From positions 310,001 to 374,000 of the forward strand of contig NZ_RCNT01000001.1 in NCBI RefSeq assembly GCF_003688285.1: 64,000 nt of DNA. Direction: 5' to 3'. This document shows, piece after piece, positions 16,195 to 25,524 of this stretch. Below the pieces are notes generated by a model. The model worked only from the letters and a program-made list of their open reading frames with translations. It was not told the origin of the DNA and ran no database searches. The position numbers were made by a program, and so were the translations under genes. Numbering within the stretch: the stretch's first letter is position 1; each line of letters starts with the position of its first letter. Origin of the DNA: Rhodophyticola porphyridii (GTDB taxonomy: Bacteria; Pseudomonadota; Alphaproteobacteria; Rhodobacterales; Rhodobacteraceae).

Positions 16195-18567
16195 TCACGC
16201 TCCGCTCGGCAGGGTGCCTGCGGGCATCTCTTCGGCTTCCGGCACACGCACGATCACGGGGCAGGCGCTCATTTGCTCAAGTGCCGCACCGATTGTCTTG
16301 GCATCGGCCACGCGCAGGGAGCGCAGAACAAACCTTGCTGGCGCCTGATCGGTCACGCGCACCGGGAAGTTCGTGTCCCAATGGGTGTTGATCGACCAGA
16401 TCGTGCCGCCATCTGCGGTTTCCGGGGCCGTATGCGGGTTCCGCCAATGCGGCCCGCCCGGCTGGTAAAGCGGGGTGTCGAGCGGGGCGAGTGCTACACC
16501 CGAGCCGTCGCCGAAGCGAAATCCGAGACCGGATTGAAGGCATTGCCAGCGCAGGCAGGAGCTTGGGACATGGTCTGCAAGCGCATCGACCAACCCATCG
16601 CCCGTGTCGATCAGCGTGGTCTCGACGGGTTGGGCGAAGCGGAGCGGCCAGTGAACCGAATATGGCAGATCGGTCGGTTCCACACGTTGCAGCGCGGTCA
16701 ACACAAATGTGCCGTCTCCCCCCTGTGGCGCGAGGCGCAGTTTGGCGAAAAACCCGCCCGGAAAGCTGATGCTCCAGTGCAGCGCGCCGGACCCGGCGTC
16801 GTCGTGGAATGAAACTTCGGGCTGCGTGTCATAGTCGAAGACCGGTTCCGGGCTCCATTGCATGGGCCGCTCCGAGCGCTCCCAATAGGGGGCCTGGAAG
16901 ATATCCCGCCGGGATACGCCCGGTCGCATCCGCTCGAAGATCGGCGCAAGAAGAGGTTTTGCAGGCGCAAGCATCTCGGCCTCGTTCTCCTTGTCAAGCC
17001 AGCGCGAGAAACCGCCGGTCTGGGGGCAGATCTCGATCCTGACAAGGGGCGTTTCGATCCAGCCCGGACCGGTCTCAACCCCGGTCGTCACCACCGGTGA
17101 CGGGCGCAGGAACCGCACTTCACCCGGCGCCAGTTGCGCCTGCAGACGGTGCTGCCCGTCAGGCCGAAACCGGCTTTGTGCATCGGTCCAGCCATCGGCC
17201 CCGAAGCCCGGGAAGAACGCGTCGCAGCCATAGGCCTGGGGGATCGCGATTTGCGGGCCGGCCCCGCGGTCGAACGGCACCGGCCAGTCAAGCGCCATCG
17301 GCTGGGTCGAGGGGTTGGCGACCATATACCCCTGGGCATCGGCGCTCAACTCGGGATGAGACTGCGCCGTGAAGCGCGGATCCCCTTCGACCGCATGCCC
17401 GGCCCTGCGCGCCCTTGCCAGATGCCGCGATGCCCCGGCCACCGCATGCAGGCTGGCGGCGAATGCGCCATAGGCGAAGGAGGATTTTTCGGTCCGCTGT
17501 ATGGTTGCGAAAATGTTGTCCGGTGCTGTTGCCGCACTGTGCGCGCCCCAGGTGTGTTCGTTGTAAAGCGCGAGGCGTTCGATCAGTTCCTCGAACGACC
17601 CATCCTCGGGCGGGCCCAGTCTTTCGATTACGGGCAGGAGCCGTTCGGCGCTGCGGGCCGCGGCGGTTTCAAGCGGGCTTGAGGCAACACCGTCGCACCA
17701 GCTGTCCATCCACTCGCCGCTCTGGACGGGCAGGTCGGGAACCTGAGCGAGTATGTCCCCCAGTTGGTCGAGCGTCACGATCTCCATCTGCAGATCATTG
17801 CGTGCGTTCCATGTGTGTACCGCTGCTGAAAGCTCCGTCTGGGGAAAGGCGTTGTCGCCGTTCGCGGCGTTCGTGATGGTAAGAACCGAGGCGTCAAGCG
17901 GCCAGTCGGGGCTTGCCGCGTGGCGCGCCAGCATCGCGCCGAGAGTGCCTGCATCCTGTTCTTCCGGGCGCCCCAGGCGCAGGAAGTTGCCGCCCCAGCC
18001 GTAATGCTCCCCCTGATGCACGAGGATGCGCCCGCCGGTCCGGTTTTCCCAGTGCCAGAGCGATGGTTGCCTTGGCCCGAAATAGCCGCGATGCGGGTTT
18101 TGATGGGTAGACAGAAAGGCGATGCCCCGTGCGGCCAACAGGTCGTTCCAGAACCATGCAAGCCCGTTCACGTCGCACTGCATCGCCGAGCGGATTTTCA
18201 CCCCGAATTCGTTCCGCAATGCATCGATATCCCGCAACGTGTGCAAGGCCAGGGTGCGGCTGACCAGAGGCGTCCAGTGATAGCGCAGCGCCCCCACGGC
18301 GATGCGCCCCGCCCGATGAAGCGCAAGGAAACGGTCGACCTGCTGCGCCGATGCGTGGCGCAGGAAATCGAGCGTCGTCGAGGTCAACTCGCAGGTCCAG
18401 CGATGTTGTGCGCCGTCGGGAAGATCGAAACTCTCCTCACAAAGCGTGATCGCCCGGTCGAGGATGTTCCGGTGATGCCGACGCACGGAAGAGATATGGT
18501 CGGTATAACCAAAATCCGTGTGGGTGTGGCTCAGCAGGTAGAGCTTGGTGATTGGTCGGTCCGCCAT
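16195..18567 (-). CDS. GH38-like (DUF5054-type) glycoside hydrolase
   Basis: The 790-aa protein starts with a GH38-type barrel: LLSHTHTDFGYTD contains the zinc-site His14-x-His16 and Asp18. A further AMQCDVNGLAWF segment resembles the nucleophile region of alpha-mannosidases. No signal peptide is visible, so it likely acts inside the cell on imported oligosaccharide or glycoside. It sits in the operon with an ABC importer and oxidative sugar enzymes, so it probably releases the sugar degraded by that route. The actual bond cleaved is unknown; 'alpha-mannosidase' would be over-calling. Confidence 0.78.
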   Translation of the reverse strand: MADRPITKLYLLSHTHTDFGYTDHISSVRRHHRNILDRAITLCEESFDLPDGAQHRWTCELTSTTLDFLRHASAQQVDRFLALHRAGRIAVGALRYHWTPLVSRTLALHTLRDIDALRNEFGVKIRSAMQCDVNGLAWFWNDLLAARGIAFLSTHQNPHRGYFGPRQPSLWHWENRTGGRILVHQGEHYGWGGNFLRLGRPEEQDAGTLGAMLARHAASPDWPLDASVLTITNAANGDNAFPQTELSAAVHTWNARNDLQMEIVTLDQLGDILAQVPDLPVQSGEWMDSWCDGVASSPLETAAARSAERLLPVIERLGPPEDGSFEELIERLALYNEHTWGAHSAATAPDNIFATIQRTEKSSFAYGAFAASLHAVAGASRHLARARRAGHAVEGDPRFTAQSHPELSADAQGYMVANPSTQPMALDWPVPFDRGAGPQIAIPQAYGCDAFFPGFGADGWTDAQSRFRPDGQHRLQAQLAPGEVRFLRPSPVVTTGVETGPGWIETPLVRIEICPQTGGFSRWLDKENEAEMLAPAKPLLAPIFERMRPGVSRRDIFQAPYWERSERPMQWSPEPVFDYDTQPEVSFHDDAGSGALHWSISFPGGFFAKLRLAPQGGDGTFVLTALQRVEPTDLPYSVHWPLRFAQPVETTLIDTGDGLVDALADHVPSSCLRWQCLQSGLGFRFGDGSGVALAPLDTPLYQPGGPHWRNPHTAPETADGGTIWSINTHWDTNFPVRVTDQAPARFVLRSLRVADAKTIGAALEQMSACPVIVRVPEAEEMPAGTLPSGA

Positions 18568-18579
18568 GAAGAACTGTCC

Positions 18580-19587
18580 TTAAATCCGGCCCGCGCCGAT
18601 TTGGTAGCTGGTGGTGAAAACCTCGCCCTCGCTCAGCTGCAGCGCGGTCGGGATGCCGGAGCGGGCTATGGGATTGGCGGGGTTGGAGGAGATCTCGGGG
18701 CCGAGATCGAAGGCGCCGCGCAAGGGCTCGATCCCGACCGCCGTGAACTGGCCGTTCCACGGGTAGGCGCGGCGACCGCGGTTCGAAACCCAAAGCAGGA
18801 CGGAGGGGAACACTGTCTGATCAAAGGCGATCCAGGCCTCATAGGCTTCGGCATGATTGCGAAGCGTTACCCTGCCCGCCACGCCGAAAAGCTGCACTAG
18901 CTCTTCGGTGTCGACAGACAGCGGCAGGCGCGACAGCGGGATTGTCCCCCGGTGTGTCGGCACCTCCTCAAGGCTCTCGAAGACGAGATCCGGTGCAACC
19001 CCTGAAACCCCGGGCTCGACCACGCCCGGAAACGTATGCCCGCCGGTCACGCCCTCGGCCACGATCTCCGCACCTCCAGGCCTGCCCGGCAGAGCAAAAA
19101 CCGGGTGGAGCGCGATGGGCAGGCTCGTGGCCTTGCGGGCGGTGATCGTCAGAGAGATATCAAGCTCGGCTTTCCCCACGATGCCGCGGATCTCGCGTCT
19201 CAGCCCTGCGATGGCGTGGTCTTCGGGGTAGGCGATTTCAAGCACAACGCGTCCGGGCCCGTCTTCGACGCACTCCCAGGCGTTGTGCGATCCGTAGCCG
19301 TGGAAATCCGTGCCTGTTCCCTTTGACGGAACGCCGCGCCATCTCTCCGGCAGGTCCGGCGGGCAGTTCGGCGCGCCGAAAGGCACGCAGGGCCATTCGC
19401 CCCGGAGCCGCTTCAGAATGGGGGGCAATGCATCATGTTCCGCACTGGTATCTTCGCCCCATGGGCCAACGGCCAGGGGGCAAATAGTGTGGCCGTCGGA
19501 CAGATGAAAACGCACCGGCCCAAGCATTGCGCCGACAGCCTCGACCAGCGCCGCGCCCCGATCCCAGATCAGCTCGAAGCGCGCCAT
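18580..19587 (-). CDS. Aldose 1-epimerase-like (mutarotase fold) protein
   Basis: The 335-aa protein resembles the galactose-mutarotase-like superfamily. It has an internal TDFHGYGSHNAWE segment, beta-sandwich repeats, a conserved HPVFALPG histidine region, and WNGQFTAVGIEP near the C-terminus. It may interconvert sugar anomers for the dehydrogenase of the cluster. Sequence divergence from GalM means the call rests on overall pattern and location between the GH38-like and SMP-30 genes (12 nt and 3 nt gaps). Confidence 0.65.
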   Translation of the reverse strand: MARFELIWDRGAALVEAVGAMLGPVRFHLSDGHTICPLAVGPWGEDTSAEHDALPPILKRLRGEWPCVPFGAPNCPPDLPERWRGVPSKGTGTDFHGYGSHNAWECVEDGPGRVVLEIAYPEDHAIAGLRREIRGIVGKAELDISLTITARKATSLPIALHPVFALPGRPGGAEIVAEGVTGGHTFPGVVEPGVSGVAPDLVFESLEEVPTHRGTIPLSRLPLSVDTEELVQLFGVAGRVTLRNHAEAYEAWIAFDQTVFPSVLLWVSNRGRRAYPWNGQFTAVGIEPLRGAFDLGPEISSNPANPIARSGIPTALQLSEGEVFTTSYQIGAGRI

Positions 19588-19590
19588 ATG

Positions 19591-20493
19591 CTATACTCCG
19601 AACAGATAGGAGGCGGGGCCGCGCACACCCGGCTCGAAGGCAAGAAGCGCCCCTTCGCAGGGGTTCGAGAGCATATCCTCGGAAAGCTGGTTGGCGGCTG
19701 TCGTTACATAGAGCGTGCTCAGATCCGGGCCGCCGAAACAGCAGGCCGTGATGTTCTCCGCAGGCATGAGGATGCGGCTGTCCACCTCGCCGGTCGGTGC
19801 GATCCTGAGCAGGCAGCGGCCGGCATACCGCGCATTCCAGAGATATCCGTCTTCGTCGATGCAGGAGCCGTCGGGATACCCGTCGGTCGTCACCGCACAA
19901 TGAGGCCGGAGCGGTGCAGGTTCCACGTCATTCACCGGCCAGTCGGTGGCGAATAGGCTCTGGGCAAGCGTGTCGCCCAGATACATCCGTCCCCGCGCCA
20001 CATCCCAGGCCAGGGTGTTCGTGATCCCGAAGCACGGATCGGTGACACGTTGCACCGAACGGTCCGGTCCGACCCGATAGAAAGCGCCGCTGCTCCGGTC
20101 CATCTCGCGCATCGAGCCGTCGGGGTTGAGATTGGTTTGCATCGTGCCGACCCAGAATGCGCCGTCCGGCCCCACGGACCCTTCGTTCAGGCGGTTGCCG
20201 TCGGGCTCCCCGGGCAGGGTGACGAAGGGTGTGACCGCGCCGGTGTCCATATCCACCAGCGCCACACCAGCGGCGAAAGCGACAACTGCCTGGCCCGGTG
20301 TCTGGCAGAGGCCGATCGCAGTTGGAAAATCCGGTGTCTCTAACATCCGCGTGGCGCCGGTGGCCGGTTCCAGAGCGCGGATCACACGGCCGATGATGTC
20401 GACCCAGTAAAGCCACCCGCTGCGCGCATCCCAGACCGGGCTTTCGCCGACAAGATCCCGGACGCCCGGGGCCGCTATGACGACCTCTTGCAT
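19591..20493 (-). CDS. SMP-30/LRE-family sugar lactonase (6-deoxyhexonolactonase candidate)
   Basis: The 300-aa protein is an SMP-30 beta-propeller with GESPVWD near the N-terminus, NEGSVGPDGAFWVGTM, and DGSCIDEDGYLWNARY. These carry the usual metal ligands (Glu, Asn, Asp). The ATG at 20493 lies 1 nt after the GntR stop and gives a normal family N-terminus; the longer open frame to 20547 is antisense of no known start. It should open the lactone made by the cluster's SDR dehydrogenase. Confidence 0.85.
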   Translation of the reverse strand: MQEVVIAAPGVRDLVGESPVWDARSGWLYWVDIIGRVIRALEPATGATRMLETPDFPTAIGLCQTPGQAVVAFAAGVALVDMDTGAVTPFVTLPGEPDGNRLNEGSVGPDGAFWVGTMQTNLNPDGSMREMDRSSGAFYRVGPDRSVQRVTDPCFGITNTLAWDVARGRMYLGDTLAQSLFATDWPVNDVEPAPLRPHCAVTTDGYPDGSCIDEDGYLWNARYAGRCLLRIAPTGEVDSRILMPAENITACCFGGPDLSTLYVTTAANQLSEDMLSNPCEGALLAFEPGVRGPASYLFGV

Positions 20494-20494
20494 C

Positions 20495-21232
20495 TCAGCT
20501 TTCCAGCGCCGGATCGACGTCATCGAACAGTTCGGGCGCCCGCGCACGGGCGCGTGTCAAGCTCTCCAGCACACGTCGGAGATGCTGCTGCATCGCCTGA
20601 ACCGCGCGTGCCGTATCGCCGGCAGCGATTCCGTCGAAAATCGATCTGTGCTGCTCGACAAGCAGATCCATCACTTCTTCCATCCGAAGATCGGCCTGAC
20701 GTACGCGATCAAGCTGAGCGTGAGAGCTTTCCAATGCTTCCCACACCCCGGAGACGCCGGACTTCTCGAAGATTATCCGGTGAAAACGCTGATCGGATTC
20801 GAAGAAACGGGCCCACTGTCCTGCCTTGGCATAGGTGTTCTGGACCTCCAGCTCGGTTTCCAGCGCGCTTAGCAGGCCAGCGTCGCGGGTATCGACGGCG
20901 CGCCTGACCATTTCAACCTCGACTGACTCTCGGATCAGTTGCGCCTGATGGACCATTGGCACCGAAATCCGCGTCACGACCGAGCCGCGCTGCGGATAAA
21001 TCCTGACGAGGTTTTCGACAGACAGCCTGAGCAGTGCTTCGCGCACAGGTTGCCGGCTAACCTCGAAATAGTGGCACAGGTTTGCCTCGGACAGATGCGT
21101 GTCGGGTTCGATACCGCCGCGCAGGATCTCATAGCGCAGGTATTTGTAGACCTGCAGGGAAGCTGGCTGCCCGGTGCGCAGCGTGAACCCTTCGCCGGTG
21201 GTATCTGGCGCGAAATTCTTCTGTTTTTTCAT
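20495..21232 (-). CDS. GntR-family transcriptional regulator with FCD domain
   Basis: The 245-aa protein has an N-terminal winged helix-turn-helix (about residues 25-95, SEANLCHYFEVSRQPVREAL) and a C-terminal FCD ligand domain with metal-binding histidines (FHRIIF, EQHRSI). FadR-type FCD regulators often repress sugar-acid operons and are released by the substrate acid. A TGGTA-N4-TACCA palindrome just upstream of the operon's first gene (27555-27568) is a plausible operator. It is transcribed within the operon, so autoregulation is likely. Confidence 0.88.
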   Translation of the reverse strand: MKKQKNFAPDTTGEGFTLRTGQPASLQVYKYLRYEILRGGIEPDTHLSEANLCHYFEVSRQPVREALLRLSVENLVRIYPQRGSVVTRISVPMVHQAQLIRESVEVEMVRRAVDTRDAGLLSALETELEVQNTYAKAGQWARFFESDQRFHRIIFEKSGVSGVWEALESSHAQLDRVRQADLRMEEVMDLLVEQHRSIFDGIAAGDTARAVQAMQQHLRRVLESLTRARARAPELFDDVDPALES

Positions 21233-21245
21233 GTGCCTGACCCCT

Positions 21246-22127
21246 TTAGCCTGAACTCACCTGAAGACCTTGCATGAAGTGCCGGCGCAGCACAAAGAAC
21301 AGCAGGATCGTTGGCAGAGACGCCAATAGGGAGGCTGCCATAACGACGGTTTGGGACACGTCCGCATAGGCGCCCTGGAACACCTGCAACGTGCTCATCA
21401 CCGAGCGGACTTCGACCCGTTGAGTCAGCACGGTAGAAAAGATCAGATCGTTCCAGATCCAGGTGAACTGCAACAGGAACAGCGCGATGAACGGACCCTT
21501 GCAATTGGGCAGGATGATCGAGAAGAACAGCCGAAACTCCGAACATCCATCCATCCGCGCCGCCTCGTCCATTTCGGACGACATCTGCGTAAGATAGTTG
21601 CGCATCACCAGAACCGGAAACGGGATGCAGATCGCGGTGTAGAACAGGATCATCCCGATCCGCGTGTCGAGCAGGCCGAGTTCCAGGTAGGTGAAGAACA
21701 GCGGGATGAGATACATCTGGAACGGGAAGATCGTGCCGGCGAAGATCAGCATGAACCAGAAGGTTCGCCCCGAGAATCTGTACCGTGCGAGCCCGTGGGC
21801 CGCCATGATCGCGATGAAGACCGCAACGCCGGCGCCCACGACCCCGTAAAGCAGAGAGTTCAGCACACCGAAGCCCATCCGCGCCTCCACCCAGGCATCG
21901 GTGACGTTGGCAAACAGCGGCATGATGCCCGAGGGCAGGGCGAGCGGATGCGAGGCCACATATTCGGCAGGTGATTTGAGAACCGACACGATGAGGTAAT
22001 AGAAGGGCGCGAGCCAGACGATGCTCAGCACCATCATGAGGACGAAGACCCCCCTGTTTTCGCGATTGCGGCGCGCCTCGTCCCGGGCGATCACGCCATA
22101 GTCGAGGGTGGTGAGATCTACGGCCAT
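21246..22127 (-). CDS. CUT1 ABC sugar permease, MalG-like
   Basis: The 293-aa protein has six predicted membrane segments and the EAA loop (YLTQMSSEMDEAARMDGCSEFRLFF). It pairs with the MalF-like permease encoded just upstream. Two ATGs are possible; 22127 lies 8 nt from the AGGAGG ribosome site, while 22133 is only 2 nt away, so the second is chosen. It passes sugar from the periplasmic binding protein encoded at 23185-24399. Confidence 0.88.
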   Translation of the reverse strand: MAVDLTTLDYGVIARDEARRNRENRGVFVLMMVLSIVWLAPFYYLIVSVLKSPAEYVASHPLALPSGIMPLFANVTDAWVEARMGFGVLNSLLYGVVGAGVAVFIAIMAAHGLARYRFSGRTFWFMLIFAGTIFPFQMYLIPLFFTYLELGLLDTRIGMILFYTAICIPFPVLVMRNYLTQMSSEMDEAARMDGCSEFRLFFSIILPNCKGPFIALFLLQFTWIWNDLIFSTVLTQRVEVRSVMSTLQVFQGAYADVSQTVVMAASLLASLPTILLFFVLRRHFMQGLQVSSG

Positions 22128-22139
22128 CCTCATGCCCTC

Positions 22140-23093
22140 CTACTTGGTCATCCGGTCGATCCGGTCCTGCAGGATCACCTGCAGCCAGGTCACGCTCAGC
22201 ACGATCACCCCAAGCACCACCGCGATGGCGGAGGCATAGGCCCAAGAGGACCGGTCGAAGGCCTCCACATACATGTAGACGGTCAGTGACAGTGTGCGTT
22301 TGCCCGGGAAATCGCGCGCCATGACCCAGATGTGGTCGAAAACCGTGAAGCCCGCGAGAACCGACAGGATCACCACCACCAGAATCGTCGGCAGCAGAAG
22401 CGGCAGCGTCACATGCCGGAAGATCTGCCACCGCGTCGCGCCTTCGACGGAGGCGGCCTCCAGCGGATCTTTCGGCACCGCCGCCAGACCAAGCAGCAGA
22501 AGCACCATCGCAAGGCCCACCGTCTGCCAGAGATAGGCTACGATGATCGAGGGTGTGACCGTGCTTTCGTTGTAGAGCCAGCCGATGGTGACAGGCTCGG
22601 CTGTAAAAAACGACAGGATCGAGTTGAGCACGCCATCCGGGGCATAGACGTAGAACCACATCACGCCGGCTGCGGTCGGGGCCAGAACACGCGGCAGAAA
22701 GAAGATGCTCTTGGCGGTTTCCTCCATTTTCTGGCCACGCAACATGACGGCGATGAAAAGGCCGATAGCGACCGGCAGGACCAGCGAAACCCCGACCCAA
22801 ATGATGGTGTTGGCCATTGCCTCGGAGAAATTCGGATTGCCCAGAAGGCGTTGGTATTGAGACAGCCCGCCCCATTCATCGAAGCCGGTAAAGCGGCGCC
22901 AGCGGGTGAAGCTGATATAGACGTTGTAGGCGACCGGGTAGAGCAGGAAGAAGCTTACAAGGATTATCGCGGGCGACATGAAGCCGAGCGCAGTCCACAT
23001 ACTGCGGCGTCGTTCGCGGCGTTCCTGTTCAGCATAGCGCGAAAAATCGAGCTGCTGGAGGTCCGCGTCAGGCATGTTGTGTGGTGACGTCAT
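22140..23093 (-). CDS. CUT1 ABC sugar permease, MalF-like
   Basis: The 317-aa protein has a charged N-terminal tail, about six membrane segments starting near residue 35, and the EAA loop (LAAVPKDPLEAASVEGATRWQIFRHVTLPLL). It forms the transmembrane pair with the MalG-like protein encoded 12 nt downstream. A strong hairpin lies between the binding-protein gene and this one, which may set relative expression. Confidence 0.9.
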   Translation of the reverse strand: MTSPHNMPDADLQQLDFSRYAEQERRERRRSMWTALGFMSPAIILVSFFLLYPVAYNVYISFTRWRRFTGFDEWGGLSQYQRLLGNPNFSEAMANTIIWVGVSLVLPVAIGLFIAVMLRGQKMEETAKSIFFLPRVLAPTAAGVMWFYVYAPDGVLNSILSFFTAEPVTIGWLYNESTVTPSIIVAYLWQTVGLAMVLLLLGLAAVPKDPLEAASVEGATRWQIFRHVTLPLLLPTILVVVILSVLAGFTVFDHIWVMARDFPGKRTLSLTVYMYVEAFDRSSWAYASAIAVVLGVIVLSVTWLQVILQDRIDRMTK

Positions 23094-23127
23094 CGGTCCG
23101 CTTTCCTGCGTCTGTCGCGGTATTTGT

Positions 23128-23162
23128 GGCCCCCGCCGGATGGGAGAACTCCGGCAGGGGCC
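23128..23162 (-). terminator. Strong hairpin between binding-protein and permease genes (attenuator or mRNA-stability element)
   Basis: On the minus strand the sequence forms a 13-bp stem (GGCCCCTGCCGGA against TCCGGCGGGGGCC, one G-U pair) with a 9-nt loop. It starts about 20 nt after the binding-protein stop. No U-run follows, so full termination is unlikely. Such hairpins after binding-protein genes commonly protect that transcript and lower expression of the permeases. Confidence 0.7.
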
Positions 23163-23184
23163 GGATCAGGTCAACCTGGTCAGG

Positions 23185-24399
23185 TCACTGATCAGCCCAA
23201 TAGTCGGCGTTGAATGCCTGCATGTTGGCCATGGCCTCAGCGGCTGTTTCCGGCGTTGGATCGAGCATGAAGCTCGACAGTTCCGCCACGATATCCCCCT
23301 GCAGGTCGGATGGTACGGCCTCCCACCAGCGCGTGATGGCCGTGTGGCCGCCGGCCTCGATGTCCGAGGAGATTTCCTGGATGATCGCGTTGGGCGCGGT
23401 CGCTGAGAGGTTGCCGGTGTAAAGGCTCTGTGCTTCGGCCCAGACATTCGCACCGTCGGTAGAGGCCCAGAACTCGTAGACCCTCCGCGCCTCGGGGTTC
23501 TCCCATGCTTCTTGTGAAATCAGGATCGGGGCCCCTTCGACGATCACGCCCGGCGCCTGGGATGGGTTGGCGTTGGGCATGATGAAGACACCGAGATCTT
23601 CACCGATGGTCATGCCGTTTTCGAGCAACGTGCCTGTTGCCCATTCCCCCATAAGATACATGGCGGCTTCGCCGCGGGCAAACTCCTCCACTTCCTCGTT
23701 CGAGCGGGGGTCCGAGAAGTAGCCGGCCTCGTACCATTCCAGCCATTGATCGAAGACCGCCTGAACTTCCGGTCCGTCATAGGGAACCGAACCGTCGTGC
23801 AGCCCGTGGTAGGCTTCGACATTCTGCCGGATCATGATTTCCGAGAACCAGATGAAGCCGCGCCATCCATCCTGAACGGTAGCATGGAACGGTGTGATAC
23901 CGGCAGCATGCAAAGTTTCGGCGGCCTGTTCCAACTCGTCCCAGGTCGTGGGTTCGCTCAACCCATGCTCTTCGAACATTTCCATGTTGTAGAATACGAC
24001 CCACCGCGCCAGCAGCATCGGTATCCCATAGGTCACGCCATCCACGGAAAAGAGGTCGCGCGTGCCTTCTGAAAACTCGCCAGCGGCGATGCGTTCATCC
24101 CACAGTTCACCCACATCGGCCACTTGCCCCGAGGCCACGATGTCGGCCAGGGCGTTGCCTGTCCACCATGTGAAGATATCGGGCGGGTTGTTTGCGGACA
24201 TCGAGCTTTGCAGGAAGGCGCGGTATTGCTCGGTGACGTAGCCGGTATGTTCGAAGTTGCCGGCCTCGGCCATCACGTCCATGCCGTCGCGCCAGAAATC
24301 CTTGTCATGGGCCATCAAGACCTGGGCCTCAGCCGAAACGGTCATCGCCGCCGACAGGGCCAGCGCGCAAGCAGCCGTTCCCAGTTTCCAATTCTTCAT
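23185..24399 (-). CDS. CUT1 ABC transporter sugar-binding protein
   Basis: The 404-aa protein starts with a Sec signal peptide cleaved near VSAEA-Q (about residue 25), followed by a family-1 extracellular solute-binding fold. It is Trp-rich with acidic residues, as usual for sugar-binding proteins (FTWWTGNALADIVASG, GRGEAAMYLMGEWATG-type segment). It captures sugar or oligosaccharide in the periplasm. The ATG follows AGGAGGA. The dedicated ATPase gene lies 23 nt upstream. Confidence 0.9.
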   Translation of the reverse strand: MKNWKLGTAACALALSAAMTVSAEAQVLMAHDKDFWRDGMDVMAEAGNFEHTGYVTEQYRAFLQSSMSANNPPDIFTWWTGNALADIVASGQVADVGELWDERIAAGEFSEGTRDLFSVDGVTYGIPMLLARWVVFYNMEMFEEHGLSEPTTWDELEQAAETLHAAGITPFHATVQDGWRGFIWFSEIMIRQNVEAYHGLHDGSVPYDGPEVQAVFDQWLEWYEAGYFSDPRSNEEVEEFARGEAAMYLMGEWATGTLLENGMTIGEDLGVFIMPNANPSQAPGVIVEGAPILISQEAWENPEARRVYEFWASTDGANVWAEAQSLYTGNLSATAPNAIIQEISSDIEAGGHTAITRWWEAVPSDLQGDIVAELSSFMLDPTPETAAEAMANMQAFNADYWADQ

Positions 24400-24422
24400 C
24401 TCGTTCCTCCTCTGATATGTCT

Positions 24423-25523
24423 TTAGTCCGGGCCCCTGCGAAGGGTGGACCCGCTGTCCTGGTCAAAAAGATGGATCTTGCCGGTGTCTGCCTCGAAGGT
24501 CAGGATCTCGCCTTCTGCAACCGCTCTGGGTTGCTGCATCCGGGCGGCGAAACTGACGGTGCCGGTTTCGGCAAACAGAATGCTCTCGTTACCGAGCGAC
24601 TCGCTAAGCGGTACGCTTGCCTGAAACTCGACGGGCCGTTCCGGCTGGACGCCATGGCCAAACGGCACGATGTCCTCGGGCCGCAACCCGATTGTTACAG
24701 GCTCGCCCGCGGCGGGAAGATCGAACCGCGCCGGATCGATCGGAAAGACCCCTTCGAGACCGTTGATCGTGACACCGCCTGCGACCACGGTGCCGTCGAA
24801 GAAATTCATCTGCGGCGCCCCGATGAAGCCCGCGACGAACTTGTTGGCCGGGCGGTTGAAGACATCCAGCGGGGCGCCCACCTGCTCGATATAGCCATCG
24901 CGCATGATCACGATGACATCGGCCATGGTCATCGCCTCGACCTGATCGTGGGTCACGTAGACGATGGTGTTGTGCAGCCGCTGGTGGAGCTTCTTGATCT
25001 CCACGCGCATCTGGTTCCGCAGTTTTGCGTCAAGATTCGACAAGGGCTCGTCGAACAGAAAGACCTTGGGCTCGCGCACGATCGCCCGGCCCATGGCGAC
25101 GCGCTGACGCTGCCCGCCCGACAGGTTCGCCGGTTTGCGGTCCATGTAGGGGCCCAGTTCCAGCACATCGGCGGCAAAGGTCACGCGCCGCTCGATCTCG
25201 TCCTTCGCGACACCCGTGATACGCAACCCGAAACTCAGGTTCTTGCGCACGGTCATATGCGGATAAAGCGCATAGGACTGGAACACCATCGAGACACCGC
25301 GCTTTCGCGAGGGCAGATCGTTCACAACCTCGCCGCCGATAGAGATTTCGCCGTAAGAGATGCTTTCCAGCCCTGCGATCATCCGCAGCGTGGTTGATTT
25401 GCCACAGCCCGAAGGCCCGACCAGCGCCACGAAGGACTTGTCTTCGATCTTGAGGTTGATGCCCTTGACCGCGGGGTGGGTGCCATAGGCCTTTACGGCA
25501 TTCTTCAGAACGACCTCTGCCAT
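24423..25523 (-). CDS. ABC transporter ATP-binding protein, UgpC/MalK-like
   Basis: The 366-aa ATPase has Walker A (GPSGCGKSTT), the signature LSGGQRQRVAMGRA, Walker B (VFLFDEPLSNLD) and the H-loop (VTHDQ). A C-terminal MalK-type OB domain with GLRPEDI completes it. This domain arrangement is typical for CUT1 sugar importers. It lies 1 nt after the enolase-family gene start region and upstream of the binding-protein gene, so the whole importer is co-transcribed. Confidence 0.93.
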   Translation of the reverse strand: MAEVVLKNAVKAYGTHPAVKGINLKIEDKSFVALVGPSGCGKSTTLRMIAGLESISYGEISIGGEVVNDLPSRKRGVSMVFQSYALYPHMTVRKNLSFGLRITGVAKDEIERRVTFAADVLELGPYMDRKPANLSGGQRQRVAMGRAIVREPKVFLFDEPLSNLDAKLRNQMRVEIKKLHQRLHNTIVYVTHDQVEAMTMADVIVIMRDGYIEQVGAPLDVFNRPANKFVAGFIGAPQMNFFDGTVVAGGVTINGLEGVFPIDPARFDLPAAGEPVTIGLRPEDIVPFGHGVQPERPVEFQASVPLSESLGNESILFAETGTVSFAARMQQPRAVAEGEILTFEADTGKIHLFDQDSGSTLRRGPD

Positions 25524-25524
25524 C

